Assembly (NCBI GenBank): GCA_947442825.1
Contig: CANEWU010000007.1
Span: forward strand, 1-36,655
Origin: Synechococcaceae cyanobacterium
GTDB taxonomy: Bacteria; Cyanobacteriota; Cyanobacteriia; PCC-6307; Cyanobiaceae
Direction: 5' to 3'
Length of the DNA stretch: 36,655 nt
Of this stretch, positions 7,085 through 18,441 are shown in pieces (the stretch's first letter is position 1; each line of letters opens with the position of its first letter). A program made the translations under genes and the position numbers. The notes beneath the pieces are model-generated. The model ran no database searches. It was not told where the DNA came from and saw only the letters and a program-made list of their open reading frames with translations.

Positions 7085-8758
7085 TCAGCGACCGCCGGAG
7101 CTCCAGATCTCTTCTCCGGTGGCATCGGCCAGGGGCAGGGTGCCGGGAGCTACGCCGTATCCGTAGGGCTCGTGCACCAGGGGCGCTTCGCCGTGCCAGT
7201 TCTGCACCGGCGGCGGCGAGCTGGTGAGCCACTCCGGCGTCAGGGCATTCCAGGGGTTGTCGCCAGCCACCTGGCCCCTCCAGGCACTCACCACCACATT
7301 GATCAGGAAGGGCAGGGTGCTGATCCCCATCAGCAGCGCGCCGACGCTGCTCACCTGGTTCAAGGTGGTGAAGCTGGGGTCGTATTCGGCGACCCGGCGC
7401 GGCATGCCATTGAGGCCGAGCCAGTGCTGGGGGGCAAAGCAGAGGTTGAAGCCCAGGAAGGTGAGCAAGAAGTGCAGGCGGCCCAGGTCTTCGTTGAGAA
7501 GACGGCCCGTAAATTTCGGATACCAGTGATAGATGGCGCTAAAGATCACAAACACCGTGCCGCCATAGACGATGTAGTGAAAATGCCCCACCACAAAATA
7601 GGTATCGTGCACGTGGATGTCGAAGGGGACCTGGGCGAGGGCCACGCCCGTGATGCCACCAAAGACGAAGTTAAAAATGAAGCCGCAGGAGAACAGCATG
7701 GCGCTGTTCAAGGCGATGCGACCTCCCCAGAGTGTCGCCAGCCAGTTGAAGAATTTGATGCCGGTGGGAACGGCGATGAAGGAGGTGGCGATCGTGAAGA
7801 ACAATCGCATCCAGGGTGGTGTGCCGCTGGTGAACATATGGTGCGCCCACACGATCAAGCCCAGGAAGACGATGGCCAGGATTGAATACACCATCGTCTG
7901 ATAGCCGAAGAGCGGCTTGCGGGCATGCACCGGCAGAATTTCGCTAACCAGACCGAAGGCGGGCAGCACCATGATGTACACCGCCGGGTGAGAGTAGAAC
8001 CAGAAAAGGTGCTGGTACACAACCACATTTCCCCCCAGGCTGGGGTTGAAGAAGCCGGTGTGCGCGATGATGTCAAAGCTGAGCAGGATCAGGGTCCCAG
8101 CAAGAACAGGGGTGGAGAGCACCACCAGAATGCTGGTGCCGAGCATCGCCCAGCAATACATCGGCAACATCATCATTTTCAGGCCCGGGCGGCGCAGTTT
8201 GAGGATGGTGGCGATGAAGTTGATCCCCCCGAAGATCGAGCTTCCCCCCAGCAGCAGCACGCTGAGAATCCAGACGATCTGTCCGGCCGCTGGCGTGGTG
8301 AGGCTGAGGGGGGGGTAGGCGGTCCATCCGGATTGGGCGGCGCCGGTGATGAAATAGCTGCCGATCAGCAGGATGCCGGCGGGCGGAATCAGCCAGAAGG
8401 CCACGGCATTGAGCCGGGGAAAGGCCATGTCGCGGGCGCCGACGTAGAAGGGAACCAGATAGTTGCCGAAGGCCCCATTCACCACCGGCACGATCCAGAG
8501 GAAGATCATCACCGTGCCATGCAGGGTGAGCACCTGGTTGTAGGTTTCCCGACTCACAAAATCACTGATCGGGCTGGCCAGCTCCGTGCGGATCACGCCG
8601 GCCAGGGCGCCACCGATGAAATAGAAGATGAAGCCTGTCACCAGGTACTGCAGGCCGATCACCTTGTGGTCGAGGCTGAAGCTGAAGTAGCGGAGCCACC
8701 CCTGGGGCTGGAGGCCTTCCGGTTGGGGTTCGAAGTCGCTCGCGGAGGCGAGGGTCAT
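7085..8758 (-). CDS. ctaD: Cytochrome c oxidase subunit I (A2-type heme-copper oxidase)
   Basis: The catalytic subunit, 557 residues with about twelve spans, reduces oxygen to water at the heme a3-CuB centre and pumps protons. Ligands are visible: low-spin heme His80 (LTLHGTVMIF) and His394, CuB His257 with Tyr261, the His306-His307 pair (VWAHHMF), and heme a3 His392 (GHFHYIVYG). The helix VI motif reads YSHPAVY (residues 255-261), with Tyr-Ser in place of the Gly-His-Pro-Glu arrangement, which classifies it as an A2 oxidase lacking the helix VI glutamate. It lies 57 bases after ctaC and 45 before ctaE. The C-terminal 50 residues are a Pro/Gly-rich extension. Confidence 0.98.
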   Translation of the reverse strand: MTLASASDFEPQPEGLQPQGWLRYFSFSLDHKVIGLQYLVTGFIFYFIGGALAGVIRTELASPISDFVSRETYNQVLTLHGTVMIFLWIVPVVNGAFGNYLVPFYVGARDMAFPRLNAVAFWLIPPAGILLIGSYFITGAAQSGWTAYPPLSLTTPAAGQIVWILSVLLLGGSSIFGGINFIATILKLRRPGLKMMMLPMYCWAMLGTSILVVLSTPVLAGTLILLSFDIIAHTGFFNPSLGGNVVVYQHLFWFYSHPAVYIMVLPAFGLVSEILPVHARKPLFGYQTMVYSILAIVFLGLIVWAHHMFTSGTPPWMRLFFTIATSFIAVPTGIKFFNWLATLWGGRIALNSAMLFSCGFIFNFVFGGITGVALAQVPFDIHVHDTYFVVGHFHYIVYGGTVFVIFSAIYHWYPKFTGRLLNEDLGRLHFLLTFLGFNLCFAPQHWLGLNGMPRRVAEYDPSFTTLNQVSSVGALLMGISTLPFLINVVVSAWRGQVAGDNPWNALTPEWLTSSPPPVQNWHGEAPLVHEPYGYGVAPGTLPLADATGEEIWSSGGR

Positions 8759-8815
8759 GGGGTGGGGGAAGCGAGGGTGTGGGCGGAGCTGGCGAGGCGA
8801 GGGGCGGTCTGGTGA

Positions 8816-9751
8816 TCAGCCGGTGGGGGAAGCGTCTGTGGCAGTGGCAACGGTGGCTGGCCGGTTCTTGACCAGCCAGGCGTCGAACCCGTCGGTTTCG
8901 TGCACCACCACGGTGGAGCGCATGCCGCCGTGATACGGCCCGCACAGCTCGGCGCAGACGATCGGATAGCTGCCTGGGCGTGTGGCCGTGAAGGTGAGCA
9001 CCGTGGGCTGGCCGGGGATCACGTCCTGCTTGAGGCGGAACTGGGGTACCCAGAAGGCGTGGATTACGTCGTTGGCCTTCATGCGCAGCTCCACGGGACG
9101 ATCCACCGGCACGTGCAACTCGCCGGTGGTGATGTCGCCGTCGGGGTAATGGAAGATGAAGGCGAACTGCATGGCCGTGAGATCCACACTCAGGGCCTCC
9201 GCGGCCGCGCCCGTCGGGCCGATGCCCCCCCATACGCGTGGCCCCTTCCCGGCGGAGGACTTTGCTCCAGAAGAGCTTTCGAAGGAGACCGGCATCACCG
9301 AGCCCTCGCCCATCGATCCCATCGCCCCGGCCATGGAGCCCGTGCCTCCGCCCTCGTGGGCGGCAGCCAGGTGGGCCGAATGGTCGTTGAGCGGCACCAT
9401 TCCTCCCATCCGTTCATAAATGTCGTAGCTGTAGATGCCAACGAACAGAACCACGATGGCGGGCACTGCTGTCCAGAGAATCTCGAGGGGCAAGTTGCCC
9501 TCGATGGCCAGTCCGTCGCCGCGCTGACCGGGACGGCGGCGGAAGCGAATCAGGCTGAAAACCAGCAAGCCGACAATGCCGAGAAAGAGAATCGTGCTGA
9601 TGACGAAAAGAACCTTGAACAGGTCGTCGTAGATCGGCGCGTTGCTGCTGGCCTCCACGGGCAGGAGTTGCACGTTGTTGCCGACCCACAGGCCGACAAG
9701 AACAAGAACCATGCCCGCCAAAAGCGTGATCAGCGAGGAGGGAATCTGCAC
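8816..9751 (-). CDS. ctaC: Cytochrome c oxidase subunit II with CuA site and Met/His-rich insertion
   Basis: A protein of 311 residues that accepts electrons from cytochrome c6 or plastocyanin through the binuclear CuA centre. The ligand set is complete: His231, Cys266, Glu268, Cys270, His274 and Met277 (CAELCGPYHGGM). Hydrophobic segments lie at about 7-27, 46-68 and 91-108, the first possibly a signal. Between the last span and the cupredoxin domain is a loop at about 113-175, rich in Met, His, Gly and Ser. The GTG at 9751 is chosen because family members begin with this hydrophobic segment; no clear ribosome binding site precedes it. It is first in ctaC-ctaD-ctaE and diverges from ctaA. 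Confidence 0.97.
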   Translation of the reverse strand: MQIPSSLITLLAGMVLVLVGLWVGNNVQLLPVEASSNAPIYDDLFKVLFVISTILFLGIVGLLVFSLIRFRRRPGQRGDGLAIEGNLPLEILWTAVPAIVVLFVGIYSYDIYERMGGMVPLNDHSAHLAAAHEGGGTGSMAGAMGSMGEGSVMPVSFESSSGAKSSAGKGPRVWGGIGPTGAAAEALSVDLTAMQFAFIFHYPDGDITTGELHVPVDRPVELRMKANDVIHAFWVPQFRLKQDVIPGQPTVLTFTATRPGSYPIVCAELCGPYHGGMRSTVVVHETDGFDAWLVKNRPATVATATDASPTG

Positions 9752-9978
9752 GGGAGGACGGGGGGGATGAGCCGCTAAGGAGAGCCGTGAAGGGGGAAGC
9801 CTCGGGCTCGGGACCGGAGCTTCATCGTATTTGTCTCCTGCGGAGAGCGCGATTCAGGCTGTAGCAGCGGCGTCGATTGCCGCGAAATTTCACATTTTCC
9901 CCCGGTGCAGCGCGGCTTGTGCGCGAACGCTCATCTGGGCAAAGTCGCTACCTTGATATCCCTCAGGAACCCCGCTTC
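9752..9978. promoter_or_regulatory. Divergent promoter region of ctaC-D-E and ctaA-B
   Basis: This 227-base region, the largest gap in the window, lies between head-to-head oxidase and heme A operons. On the minus strand TACGAT (9824-9829) is a candidate -10 box for ctaC, with a leader of about 66 bases. On the plus strand TACCTT (9949-9954) could serve ctaA. Neither has a recognisable -35 box. I see no NtcA-type GTA-N8-TAC site. A shared region would allow joint control of oxidase subunits and their heme. Confidence 0.45.
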
Positions 9979-11007
9979 ATGCAGGTGGTGCCTCGCCAAA
10001 TCGCCCTTCAGCCCCCGGCTTCCCCCAGCGCCGCGGTCGCGGCCGCTCCCGGCTCGCCGTCGCGGCCGCCTAGGCCCGATGGCCCCGGCGGCGCGCCTCG
10101 GTGGCTGGCCTGGCTCACCGGGCATCTTGTGGTGGCGCTGGTGGCCCTCGTCGCCGTTGGCGGGGCCACGCGGGTGATGGAGGCCGGGCTTGCCTGCCCC
10201 GATTGGCCGCTCTGCTACGGCGTGCTGCTGCCTGGCCGCCAGATGAACCTGCAGGTGTTTCTTGAGTGGTTCCACCGGCTCGACGCCTTCCTCGTGGGCG
10301 TCGCCCTGCTGGTGCTCGCCGGGGCCGCCTGGTGGCACCGGCGAGCCCTGCCCCCCTGGTTCCCGGCCGCCGCCGCCGGCGCCCTCGCTCTGGTGGCTGT
10401 GCAGGGTGGTCTCGGGGCCCTCACGGTGCTCCAGCTTCTCCCCGCCGCGGTGGTTTCTGCCCACCTGGCCACCGCCCTGCTGCTGGTGGCCCTCGTCAGC
10501 GCCCTCGACCAGCGGCTGCGACTCAGCCCGCTGGCCGCTACTACCCCGGCGGCAGCCGCGCCGCAGCCAGCCCCCTGGCGCCTGCTCGTGGCCCTCTCCT
10601 TCATCCTGGTGTTTGGCCAATGCCTGCTCGGCGGGCTGATGGCCAGCCGTTGGGCTGCAGAGCTGTGCCTGCAGGCGGGGGAGGGGTGTCGCTGGCTGTT
10701 GCGCCATCGCCTCGGTGCCTGGCCGGCCGTGTTGAGCGTTCTTGCCCTGCTGCCTGCCGCCCTGTTTGGCCTGGGCGCCGCTCCCCGGCCCGGCCTGCGG
10801 CTACTTGCCGGCCTGGCGGGCCTGCTTGTGGCGCTGCAATTGGCGCTCGGCATTGCCACCCTGCGCCAGGCCCTCAGCCAACCCGCCCTCACCGTTGCCC
10901 ACCAGCTCACCGCTGCGCTGTTGATCGCCGTGCTCGCCGCCCTCGCCGGCCGCAGCCTGCCGGTTGCCGCGTCCGCCGCCCCACCCCAGGAGATGGCCCA
11001 TGGTTAG
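9979..11007 (+). CDS. ctaA: Heme A synthase (CtaA/COX15 family)
   Basis: Heme A synthase oxidises the C8 methyl of heme O to a formyl group, producing heme A for the neighbouring oxidase. The 342-residue product has about eight spans in two related four-helix halves. The first half contains the family block [21 protein letters not shown] with a cysteine pair, then the conserved Glu-His motif [12 protein letters not shown]. The second half has a corresponding HRLGAW segment and [10 protein letters not shown]. The ATG at 9979 is preferred; the frame is open to 9877 but the extra residues look non-conserved. A Pro/Ala-rich stretch of about 40 residues precedes the first span. The gene overlaps ctaB by 8 bases. 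Confidence 0.95.
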   Translation: MQVVPRQIALQPPASPSAAVAAAPGSPSRPPRPDGPGGAPRWLAWLTGHLVVALVALVAVGGATRVMEAGLACPDWPLCYGVLLPGRQMNLQVFLEWFHRLDAFLVGVALLVLAGAAWWHRRALPPWFPAAAAGALALVAVQGGLGALTVLQLLPAAVVSAHLATALLLVALVSALDQRLRLSPLAATTPAAAAPQPAPWRLLVALSFILVFGQCLLGGLMASRWAAELCLQAGEGCRWLLRHRLGAWPAVLSVLALLPAALFGLGAAPRPGLRLLAGLAGLLVALQLALGIATLRQALSQPALTVAHQLTAALLIAVLAALAGRSLPVAASAAPPQEMAHG

Positions 11008-12001
11008 CGCTAGCCCCCTTGCCGGCTCCCTCGTTGCTCCCGCACCACCCCCGCCGGCGGTGCGCCCCTCCGTGCGCCTGCCGGCCTGGCTGGAGGTGGC
11101 CAAGCCCCGTCTGATTCCCCTGCTGCTGGCCACCACCCTCGCGGGCATGGCCCTCAGCACCGGCTGGCCCCCCACCCCCCAACGCCTGCTCGCCACCCTG
11201 CTCGGGGGGGCGATGGCCTCCGCTGCCGCCGGCGTTCTCAACTGCCTCTGGGAGCAGGAGCTTGACGGCCGCATGCAGCGCACCAGCCGGCGGGCCCTGC
11301 CCTCCGGCCGCCTCGCCCAGCGCCAGGCCTTCGCCCTGGCGATCGGCCTCACCGCCGGTTCCGTGGCCCTGCTGGTGGTGGGGGTGAACACCCTCGCCGC
11401 CGCCCTTGCCCTGCTCGGTCTGTGCAGCTACGTGCTGCTTTACACCGCCCTGCTCAAGCCCCGCACCACCCAGAACATTGTCATCGGCGGGGTGGCTGGT
11501 GCGATCCCACCGCTGGTGGGCGCGGCGGCCGTCAGCGGCGGGATCGGCTGGGGCGGCTGGTGGCTGTTCAGCCTGGTGATGGTCTGGACCCCTGCCCATT
11601 TCTGGGCCCTGGCCCTGTTGCTGCGCGACGACTACCGCTCGGTGGGGATTCCGATGCTGCCCGCGGTGCGGGGGGCGGCCGTCACCGCCCGCGCCATCCG
11701 GATCTACAGCTGGCTCACCGTTCTGCTCAGCGGGCTGGGGGCCTTCGCCCTGCCCAGCGGTGGCTGGTTCTACGCGGTGATGCTGCTGCCCTTCAACGCC
11801 CGCCTGCTCCAGCTCAGCGGCCGGCTGCTGGCGGATCCCGAAAACCCTGTCGGGGCCCGCAGCCTCTTCCGTTGGTCGATCCTCTATCTCTTCGGCATCT
11901 GCCTGCTCCTGGTGCTTGCCCGCACCCCCCAGGCCGCTTCCTTCGACGTGACGGTGCTGCTGGCGACTCTCCCCCTCCGGCTGGCCGCCGGCGCTGCCTA
12001 G
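11000..12001 (+). CDS. ctaB: Protoheme IX farnesyltransferase (heme O synthase)
   Basis: This enzyme attaches a farnesyl chain to heme b to make heme O, the substrate of CtaA. The 333-residue protein is a UbiA-superfamily prenyltransferase with about nine spans. The first prenyl-diphosphate motif reads N81-xxx-E85-xxx-D89 (NCLWEQELD), followed by [10 protein letters not shown]. The second motif lies at [12 protein letters not shown], after the family signature [17 protein letters not shown]. The ATG at 11000 overlaps ctaA by 8 bases; upstream in-frame codons lie within ctaA and are not conserved. Glu replaces the usual Asp in the first motif, a conservative change. A short Pro-rich N-terminus precedes the first helix. 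Confidence 0.96.
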   Translation: MVSASPLAGSLVAPAPPPPAVRPSVRLPAWLEVAKPRLIPLLLATTLAGMALSTGWPPTPQRLLATLLGGAMASAAAGVLNCLWEQELDGRMQRTSRRALPSGRLAQRQAFALAIGLTAGSVALLVVGVNTLAAALALLGLCSYVLLYTALLKPRTTQNIVIGGVAGAIPPLVGAAAVSGGIGWGGWWLFSLVMVWTPAHFWALALLLRDDYRSVGIPMLPAVRGAAVTARAIRIYSWLTVLLSGLGAFALPSGGWFYAVMLLPFNARLLQLSGRLLADPENPVGARSLFRWSILYLFGICLLLVLARTPQAASFDVTVLLATLPLRLAAGAA

Positions 12002-12040
12002 ATTGCCTCCCCATGCGAGCGCCGGGGGAGCGATCCAGGC

Positions 12041-13066
<1,026 letters not shown>

Positions 13067-13135
13067 TTTCCACCGCTGGCCCCTTCTTCCTCCGACAGCC
13101 CTCTCCCGCTCGCCCCCGTTGTTGCCCCCCTCCCG

Positions 13136-13999
13136 ATGACCAGCGCCAGCCCCTCCCTCGTCGCCCCGAGCCCGGCCGGATCCGCCGGGCCTGCCTTCGC
13201 CGAGATCCGCCAGGAGACCCTGGCCCTCACCCGTCGTCTGTTTGTGCAGCTGGCCCGCCGCCCCTCCACGTTGGTGGCCGGGGTGCTGCAGCCGCTGATC
13301 TGGCTGGTGCTATTCGGCGCCTTGTTCGCCAACGCCCCCGCCGGCCTGCTGCCTGACGGCATGAGCTACGGCCGCTTCCTCGGAGCCGGGGTGATCGTCT
13401 TTACCGCTTTCAGCGGTGCCCTCAACGCCGGGCTGCCGGTGATGTTCGATCGGGAATTCGGCTTCCTCAATCGCCTGCTGGTGGCGCCGTTGCGTTCCCG
13501 GAGCTCGATCGTGCTGGCTTCGGTGCTTTACATCACCAGCCTCAGCCTGATCCAGAGCCTGGCCATCCTGGTCACCGCCGCCCTGCTCGGCTACGGCTGG
13601 CCCGGCGGCGCCGGCCTGCTGCTCACCCTGGTGACGCTGCTGCTGCTCACCTTCGCCGTCACGGCGCTGAGCCTGGGCCTGGCCTTCGCCCTTCCCGGCC
13701 ACATCGAGCTGATCGCCGTGATCTTCGTGGCCAACCTGCCCCTGCTGTTCGCCAGCACCGCTCTGGCCCCGATTTCCTTCATGCCCCCTTGGTTGGGCTG
13801 GCTTGCGGCCCTAAATCCCCTTACCTTCGCGATTGAACCGATCCGTGCCGCCTACGCCGGCCCCTTCCGTCTCACCGACGTGGTGCTGAACGCCCCCTAC
13901 GGCTCCCTGAGCGCCGCCGCCTGCCTCGGCATCCTGGCGGTCCTGGCGCTCGGTCTGTTCCTGGCGATCCGCCCTCTGCTGGATCGAAAACTCTCCTGA
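13136..13999 (+). CDS. ABC-2 type exporter permease (DrrB-like)
   Basis: A 287-residue integral membrane subunit with about six spans, pairing with the preceding ATPase. Family features include the entry helix TLVAGVLQPLIWLVLFGALF, the block GVIVFTAFSGALNAGLPVMFDREFG and the late segment STALAPISFMPPWLGWLAALNPLTF, the usual ABC2 membrane-type 2 signature area. It starts 69 bases after the ATPase gene in the same direction. An Ala/Ser/Pro-rich tail of about 20 residues precedes the first amphipathic helix. The exported compound cannot be read from sequence; lipids, drugs or polyketides are handled by relatives. Confidence 0.93.
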   Translation: MTSASPSLVAPSPAGSAGPAFAEIRQETLALTRRLFVQLARRPSTLVAGVLQPLIWLVLFGALFANAPAGLLPDGMSYGRFLGAGVIVFTAFSGALNAGLPVMFDREFGFLNRLLVAPLRSRSSIVLASVLYITSLSLIQSLAILVTAALLGYGWPGGAGLLLTLVTLLLLTFAVTALSLGLAFALPGHIELIAVIFVANLPLLFASTALAPISFMPPWLGWLAALNPLTFAIEPIRAAYAGPFRLTDVVLNAPYGSLSAAACLGILAVLALGLFLAIRPLLDRKLS

Positions 14000-14018
14000 G
14001 CCCCTCCTCCCCGCCGCC

Positions 14019-15128
14019 GTGACCGCCGCCCCCTCACCCGCCAGTGCCGAGCCCGTCCCCACCGGCCGTCGGCGCGGGCCCATTGCCCCACGGCCGGATG
14101 ATCGCCTGGTCCTCCTGGAGGCAATCCAGCGCCAGGATGCCCCCCAGGCGCGCCGCCTGGCCGAACGCTGGGTGCACCGTCGCGGCCTGGCGTCCCTGGA
14201 GGCCTTCGAGCGGCAGTGGCTGGCGGCCGAGGCTGGGCCCGAGTCCAGTCGCTGGTTTGGGGATCTTTTGCAGCGTTCCTTCGAGCCCTTCCCCGCGGTA
14301 GCCGAGCCCCCCTCCGCTGGAGGGGAGGCCCTCTCCGCGGGGGCGGCGGCCCTCGGCCCAGAGATTCGGCTGGAGGATCTGGATCTGGCCCTCGCGGCCC
14401 CTCCCTCGCCCTTGCCTTCGGTGGAGGAGGCCTTCGCCGCCCTGGCTGCCGAATTCGCCCCCACCGCCTCTGCCGCCCCAACCGCCTCTGCTGCCCCAAC
14501 CGCCTCTGCCCCATCTGCTGCCTGGATGGAGTCGGACATTGCCCCCAGCCCCGCCGAATTGGAGCGAATCGCCCGCAGCGGCCTGGATCAGGTGGATCCC
14601 TCCCTGTTGCCGCCCCCTCTCCCAACCCTTTCCTTCGCCATTGCTCCGGCCGTCGCCGAGCCCACGCTTCCCGCCACCCTGGATGAGCCCCCCCAGGGAG
14701 TCGCCGCCGCGGAGCAGGCCCCTGTCGTGGCGCGTCCCTGGTTCGGCCGGGTGCGCGGCCTGCTGCGCACCTGTGTGGAGGAGGCGATCGGCGGCCTGAG
14801 CCAAGCTGCCTCGCCCGCGGTGCCGCCTTCCCCGGCCGCCCTCCCGGAGGATTCAGAGGCGGCCCCGGTCGATGCCGAGGCCGTCCCGGTCGATCCCGAG
14901 GCCGCCACCGAGCCCCTGGCCCCCTGGCCCGCCTTCCACCCCACCGCCTCGATCCTGGCGGCGCTGCCCGATCCCCCTGCCCCTGCGCCTGCCCCCGCTC
15001 CCACCCGCTGGCTGCCGCGGCTGGGTCTGTTGGCGCCCTCCCCCCGCCCGGCGCCCGCTCCGGCCGACCTGGCCGACCTGCGGGCCTGGCTGCCCGATGC
15101 CGCCGATGATCTGCCGCGGGCCTGCTGA
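14019..15128 (+). CDS. Proline/alanine-rich protein of unknown function
   Basis: A protein of 369 residues from a GTG at 14019; I do not recognise the family. Only the N-terminal part (about residues 24-90) looks folded, with helical segments rich in Arg, Glu and Leu (DDRLVLLEAIQRQDAPQARR, RWVHRRGLASLEAFERQWLA). The rest is Ala/Pro/Ser/Glu-rich and probably disordered, with a short helix at about 245-265 (WFGRVRGLLRTCVEEAIGG) and an acidic end. It contains three copies of a TASAAP hexapeptide. Its TGA overlaps the nanE ATG (TGATG), so the two genes are probably translated together. Continuous coding without stops over 1.1 kb and the overlap support a real gene. Confidence 0.7.
   Translation: MTAAPSPASAEPVPTGRRRGPIAPRPDDRLVLLEAIQRQDAPQARRLAERWVHRRGLASLEAFERQWLAAEAGPESSRWFGDLLQRSFEPFPAVAEPPSAGGEALSAGAAALGPEIRLEDLDLALAAPPSPLPSVEEAFAALAAEFAPTASAAPTASAAPTASAPSAAWMESDIAPSPAELERIARSGLDQVDPSLLPPPLPTLSFAIAPAVAEPTLPATLDEPPQGVAAAEQAPVVARPWFGRVRGLLRTCVEEAIGGLSQAASPAVPPSPAALPEDSEAAPVDAEAVPVDPEAATEPLAPWPAFHPTASILAALPDPPAPAPAPAPTRWLPRLGLLAPSPRPAPAPADLADLRAWLPDAADDLPRAC
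14463..14510 (+). repeat. 18-base in-frame tandem repeat in the proline/alanine-rich gene
   Basis: Copies at 14463-14480 and 14481-14498 differ at one base, and a partial third copy covers 14499-14510. They encode TASAAP repeats. The unit is a multiple of three, so copy-number change would keep the frame. Confidence 0.8.
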
Positions 15129-15823
15129 TGGCGCTTCCTGCGAACGAGCGCCTGCGGGGGGGACTGATCGTGTCGGTGCAGGCGCCGGAGGGATCGCCGC
15201 TGCGGGATCCCTCTGTGATCGCGGCCATGGCGCAGGCGGCCCTCGCCAATGGGGCGGTGGGGGTGCGCCTGGAGAGTCCAGAGCACATCGGGGCGGTGCG
15301 ACGCCGCTGCCCGGATGCTCTGATCGTGGGCCTCTGGAAGCGCACGTTCGCCGATAGTCCCGTCTACATCACCCCTGGCTGGGAGGAAATCGCGTCGGTC
15401 TGGGCCGCGGGGGCCGATGTGGTGGCCCTCGATGTCACCGACCGCCCGCGACCCGGTGGGGTGCGCCTGGAGGATCTGGTGGCCCGGGCCCGCCAGGAGC
15501 TGGGGTCCCCCCTGATGGCCGACATCGACACATTGGCCAACGGCCTGCGCGCGGCCGAGCTGGGCTGTGACTGGATCGGTACCACCCTCTACGGCTACAC
15601 CGAGGCCACCGCCGCTGCCGCGCCCCCGGCCTGGAAACTGCTGGCGGCCCTGCGGGCGGCCCTGCCTCCCGAGCGGCTGCTGATCTGCGAGGGGGGGATC
15701 GCCAGCGCCGGTCAGGCCCGTCAGGCCCTGGATCTCGGTGCCGATGCGGTGGTGGTGGGCACGGCGATCACCGGCATCGATCTGCAGGTGGCCGCCTATG
15801 TGCGCCACATCGGTGCCGCCTGA
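15128..15823 (+). CDS. nanE: Putative N-acetylmannosamine-6-phosphate 2-epimerase
   Basis: A 231-residue (beta/alpha)8 barrel matching NanE, which interconverts ManNAc-6-phosphate and GlcNAc-6-phosphate. The probable catalytic Lys71 is in LWKRTF and Glu188 in CEGGI. Other family segments are GGLIVSVQAP near the N-terminus, MADIDTLANGL, GTTLYGYTEA, and the phosphate-binding end GADAVVVGTAITG. No sialic acid catabolic genes (nanA, nanK, transporter) are nearby, so in this setting it may serve amino-sugar recycling or make ManNAc-6-phosphate for surface glycans; that is inference. The start overlaps the stop of the preceding proline/alanine-rich gene. Confidence 0.9.
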   Translation: MALPANERLRGGLIVSVQAPEGSPLRDPSVIAAMAQAALANGAVGVRLESPEHIGAVRRRCPDALIVGLWKRTFADSPVYITPGWEEIASVWAAGADVVALDVTDRPRPGGVRLEDLVARARQELGSPLMADIDTLANGLRAAELGCDWIGTTLYGYTEATAAAAPPAWKLLAALRAALPPERLLICEGGIASAGQARQALDLGADAVVVGTAITGIDLQVAAYVRHIGAA

Positions 15824-15978
15824 GCCCCGCCCGCGCCAGGCAAAAGTTTCCTGAACCTCCCGCCACCTTGTGGCTCTGGCACCACACCATGGAGGCAGGG
15901 TCCTGCTCCGGCGGACCCGGCACCCCCGGTGCGCCGGATGCCACCCCTTCTCTCCGTTCCCATTCCAGGGAGGTCGTG

Positions 15979-16245
15979 ATGCCTTTCCTGCTTTTTCCCA
16001 GGCTGTCCACGCTGCGTTTGCCGTTCGCCAGAGCGGGATTCAGGCCCCCTGGGCTGCGGCGGGCAGGACGCACCCTGCCCGGGATGGTGCTGTTCAGCGG
16101 CCTGCTGCTTGGCCTGCCCGTCACCCCCCACACGATGGGCCAGATGCAGGCCCTCAACCGGGAGCTCGGCAAGCTCTGCAGCAATCCCCCCCGTCAGGCG
16201 ATGAACGTCTGCCGGATTCACGCCCGGCTGGTGGACGCCTTCTGA
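15979..16245 (+). CDS. Small protein with N-terminal hydrophobic segment, unknown function
   Basis: A product of 88 residues from the ATG at 15979, preceded by GGGAGG at 15968-15973. A basic N-terminus leads to a hydrophobic segment (GMVLFSGLLLGLPV, about residues 36-49) that could be a membrane anchor or signal peptide. The C-terminal part is short and charged, with two cysteines: MQALNRELGKLC and AMNVCRIHARLV. The pair might form a disulfide outside the cytoplasm. It converges on groEL with 51 bases between the stops. I do not recognise the family. The frame is open further upstream to 15868, but the ribosome binding site favours this start. Confidence 0.6.
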   Translation: MPFLLFPRLSTLRLPFARAGFRPPGLRRAGRTLPGMVLFSGLLLGLPVTPHTMGQMQALNRELGKLCSNPPRQAMNVCRIHARLVDAF

Positions 16246-16296
16246 GGCGTGGCAGGGGAGACGGCGTGGAAGGGGGGCTGCCGCGGTTCGGGCGGC

Positions 16297-17997
<1,701 letters not shown>

Positions 17998-18129
17998 TCA
18001 GACACAGAAAAGTCGGGATTTCAAGCCTCCCACGGCGACGGGGAACTCCCCAGGGGCAGGGCCGGTGGGGATTGCCGTAACCGCTCCGGCATCCAAGCGG
18101 CCGCCGCCCCGGGCCGGTAGCTTCGGCCC

Positions 18130-18405
18130 ATGGATGAGTTGTTGCAGAGCACGATCGAGGGGGCTGTTTCCGGCGCCGCGGATAGCGGCCTCGGGCCGGC
18201 CACCTCCGCCAATGGGATGGTCTTCCTGGCAATCACCGCCCTGGGGGTGGCCATGGCGGTGGTGTACGTGCCCATCCGCGTGTTCCTTACCGTCACGGCC
18301 CGCAGCCGGCGGCTGCGGCTGCTGCTGCGCATCCGCCGCATGCGGGAGGACCTGACCCAGCCCCTGGCGGTGACCAGTTCCCCGCCGTCGCTCCCGGAGG
18401 TCTGA
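18130..18405 (+). CDS. Small single-span membrane protein, unknown function
   Basis: A product of 91 residues with one strong transmembrane helix (about 30-56, [23 protein letters not shown]), then a strongly basic cytoplasmic-like stretch (about 57-75, [17 protein letters not shown]), which fits an N-out, C-in orientation. The tail is Pro/Ser-rich. It starts 135 bases from the divergent groEL start, and the sequence is free of stops with normal codon use. TAGCTT at 18118-18123 could be a -10 box, but it would make the transcript nearly leaderless. I do not recognise the family; similar small proteins are, as I recall, found at this position in picocyanobacteria. Confidence 0.65.
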   Translation: MDELLQSTIEGAVSGAADSGLGPATSANGMVFLAITALGVAMAVVYVPIRVFLTVTARSRRLRLLLRIRRMREDLTQPLAVTSSPPSLPEV

Positions 18406-18441
18406 GCGAGCCGCCATGGGAGCGGCGCCCGTCCACCCGCC

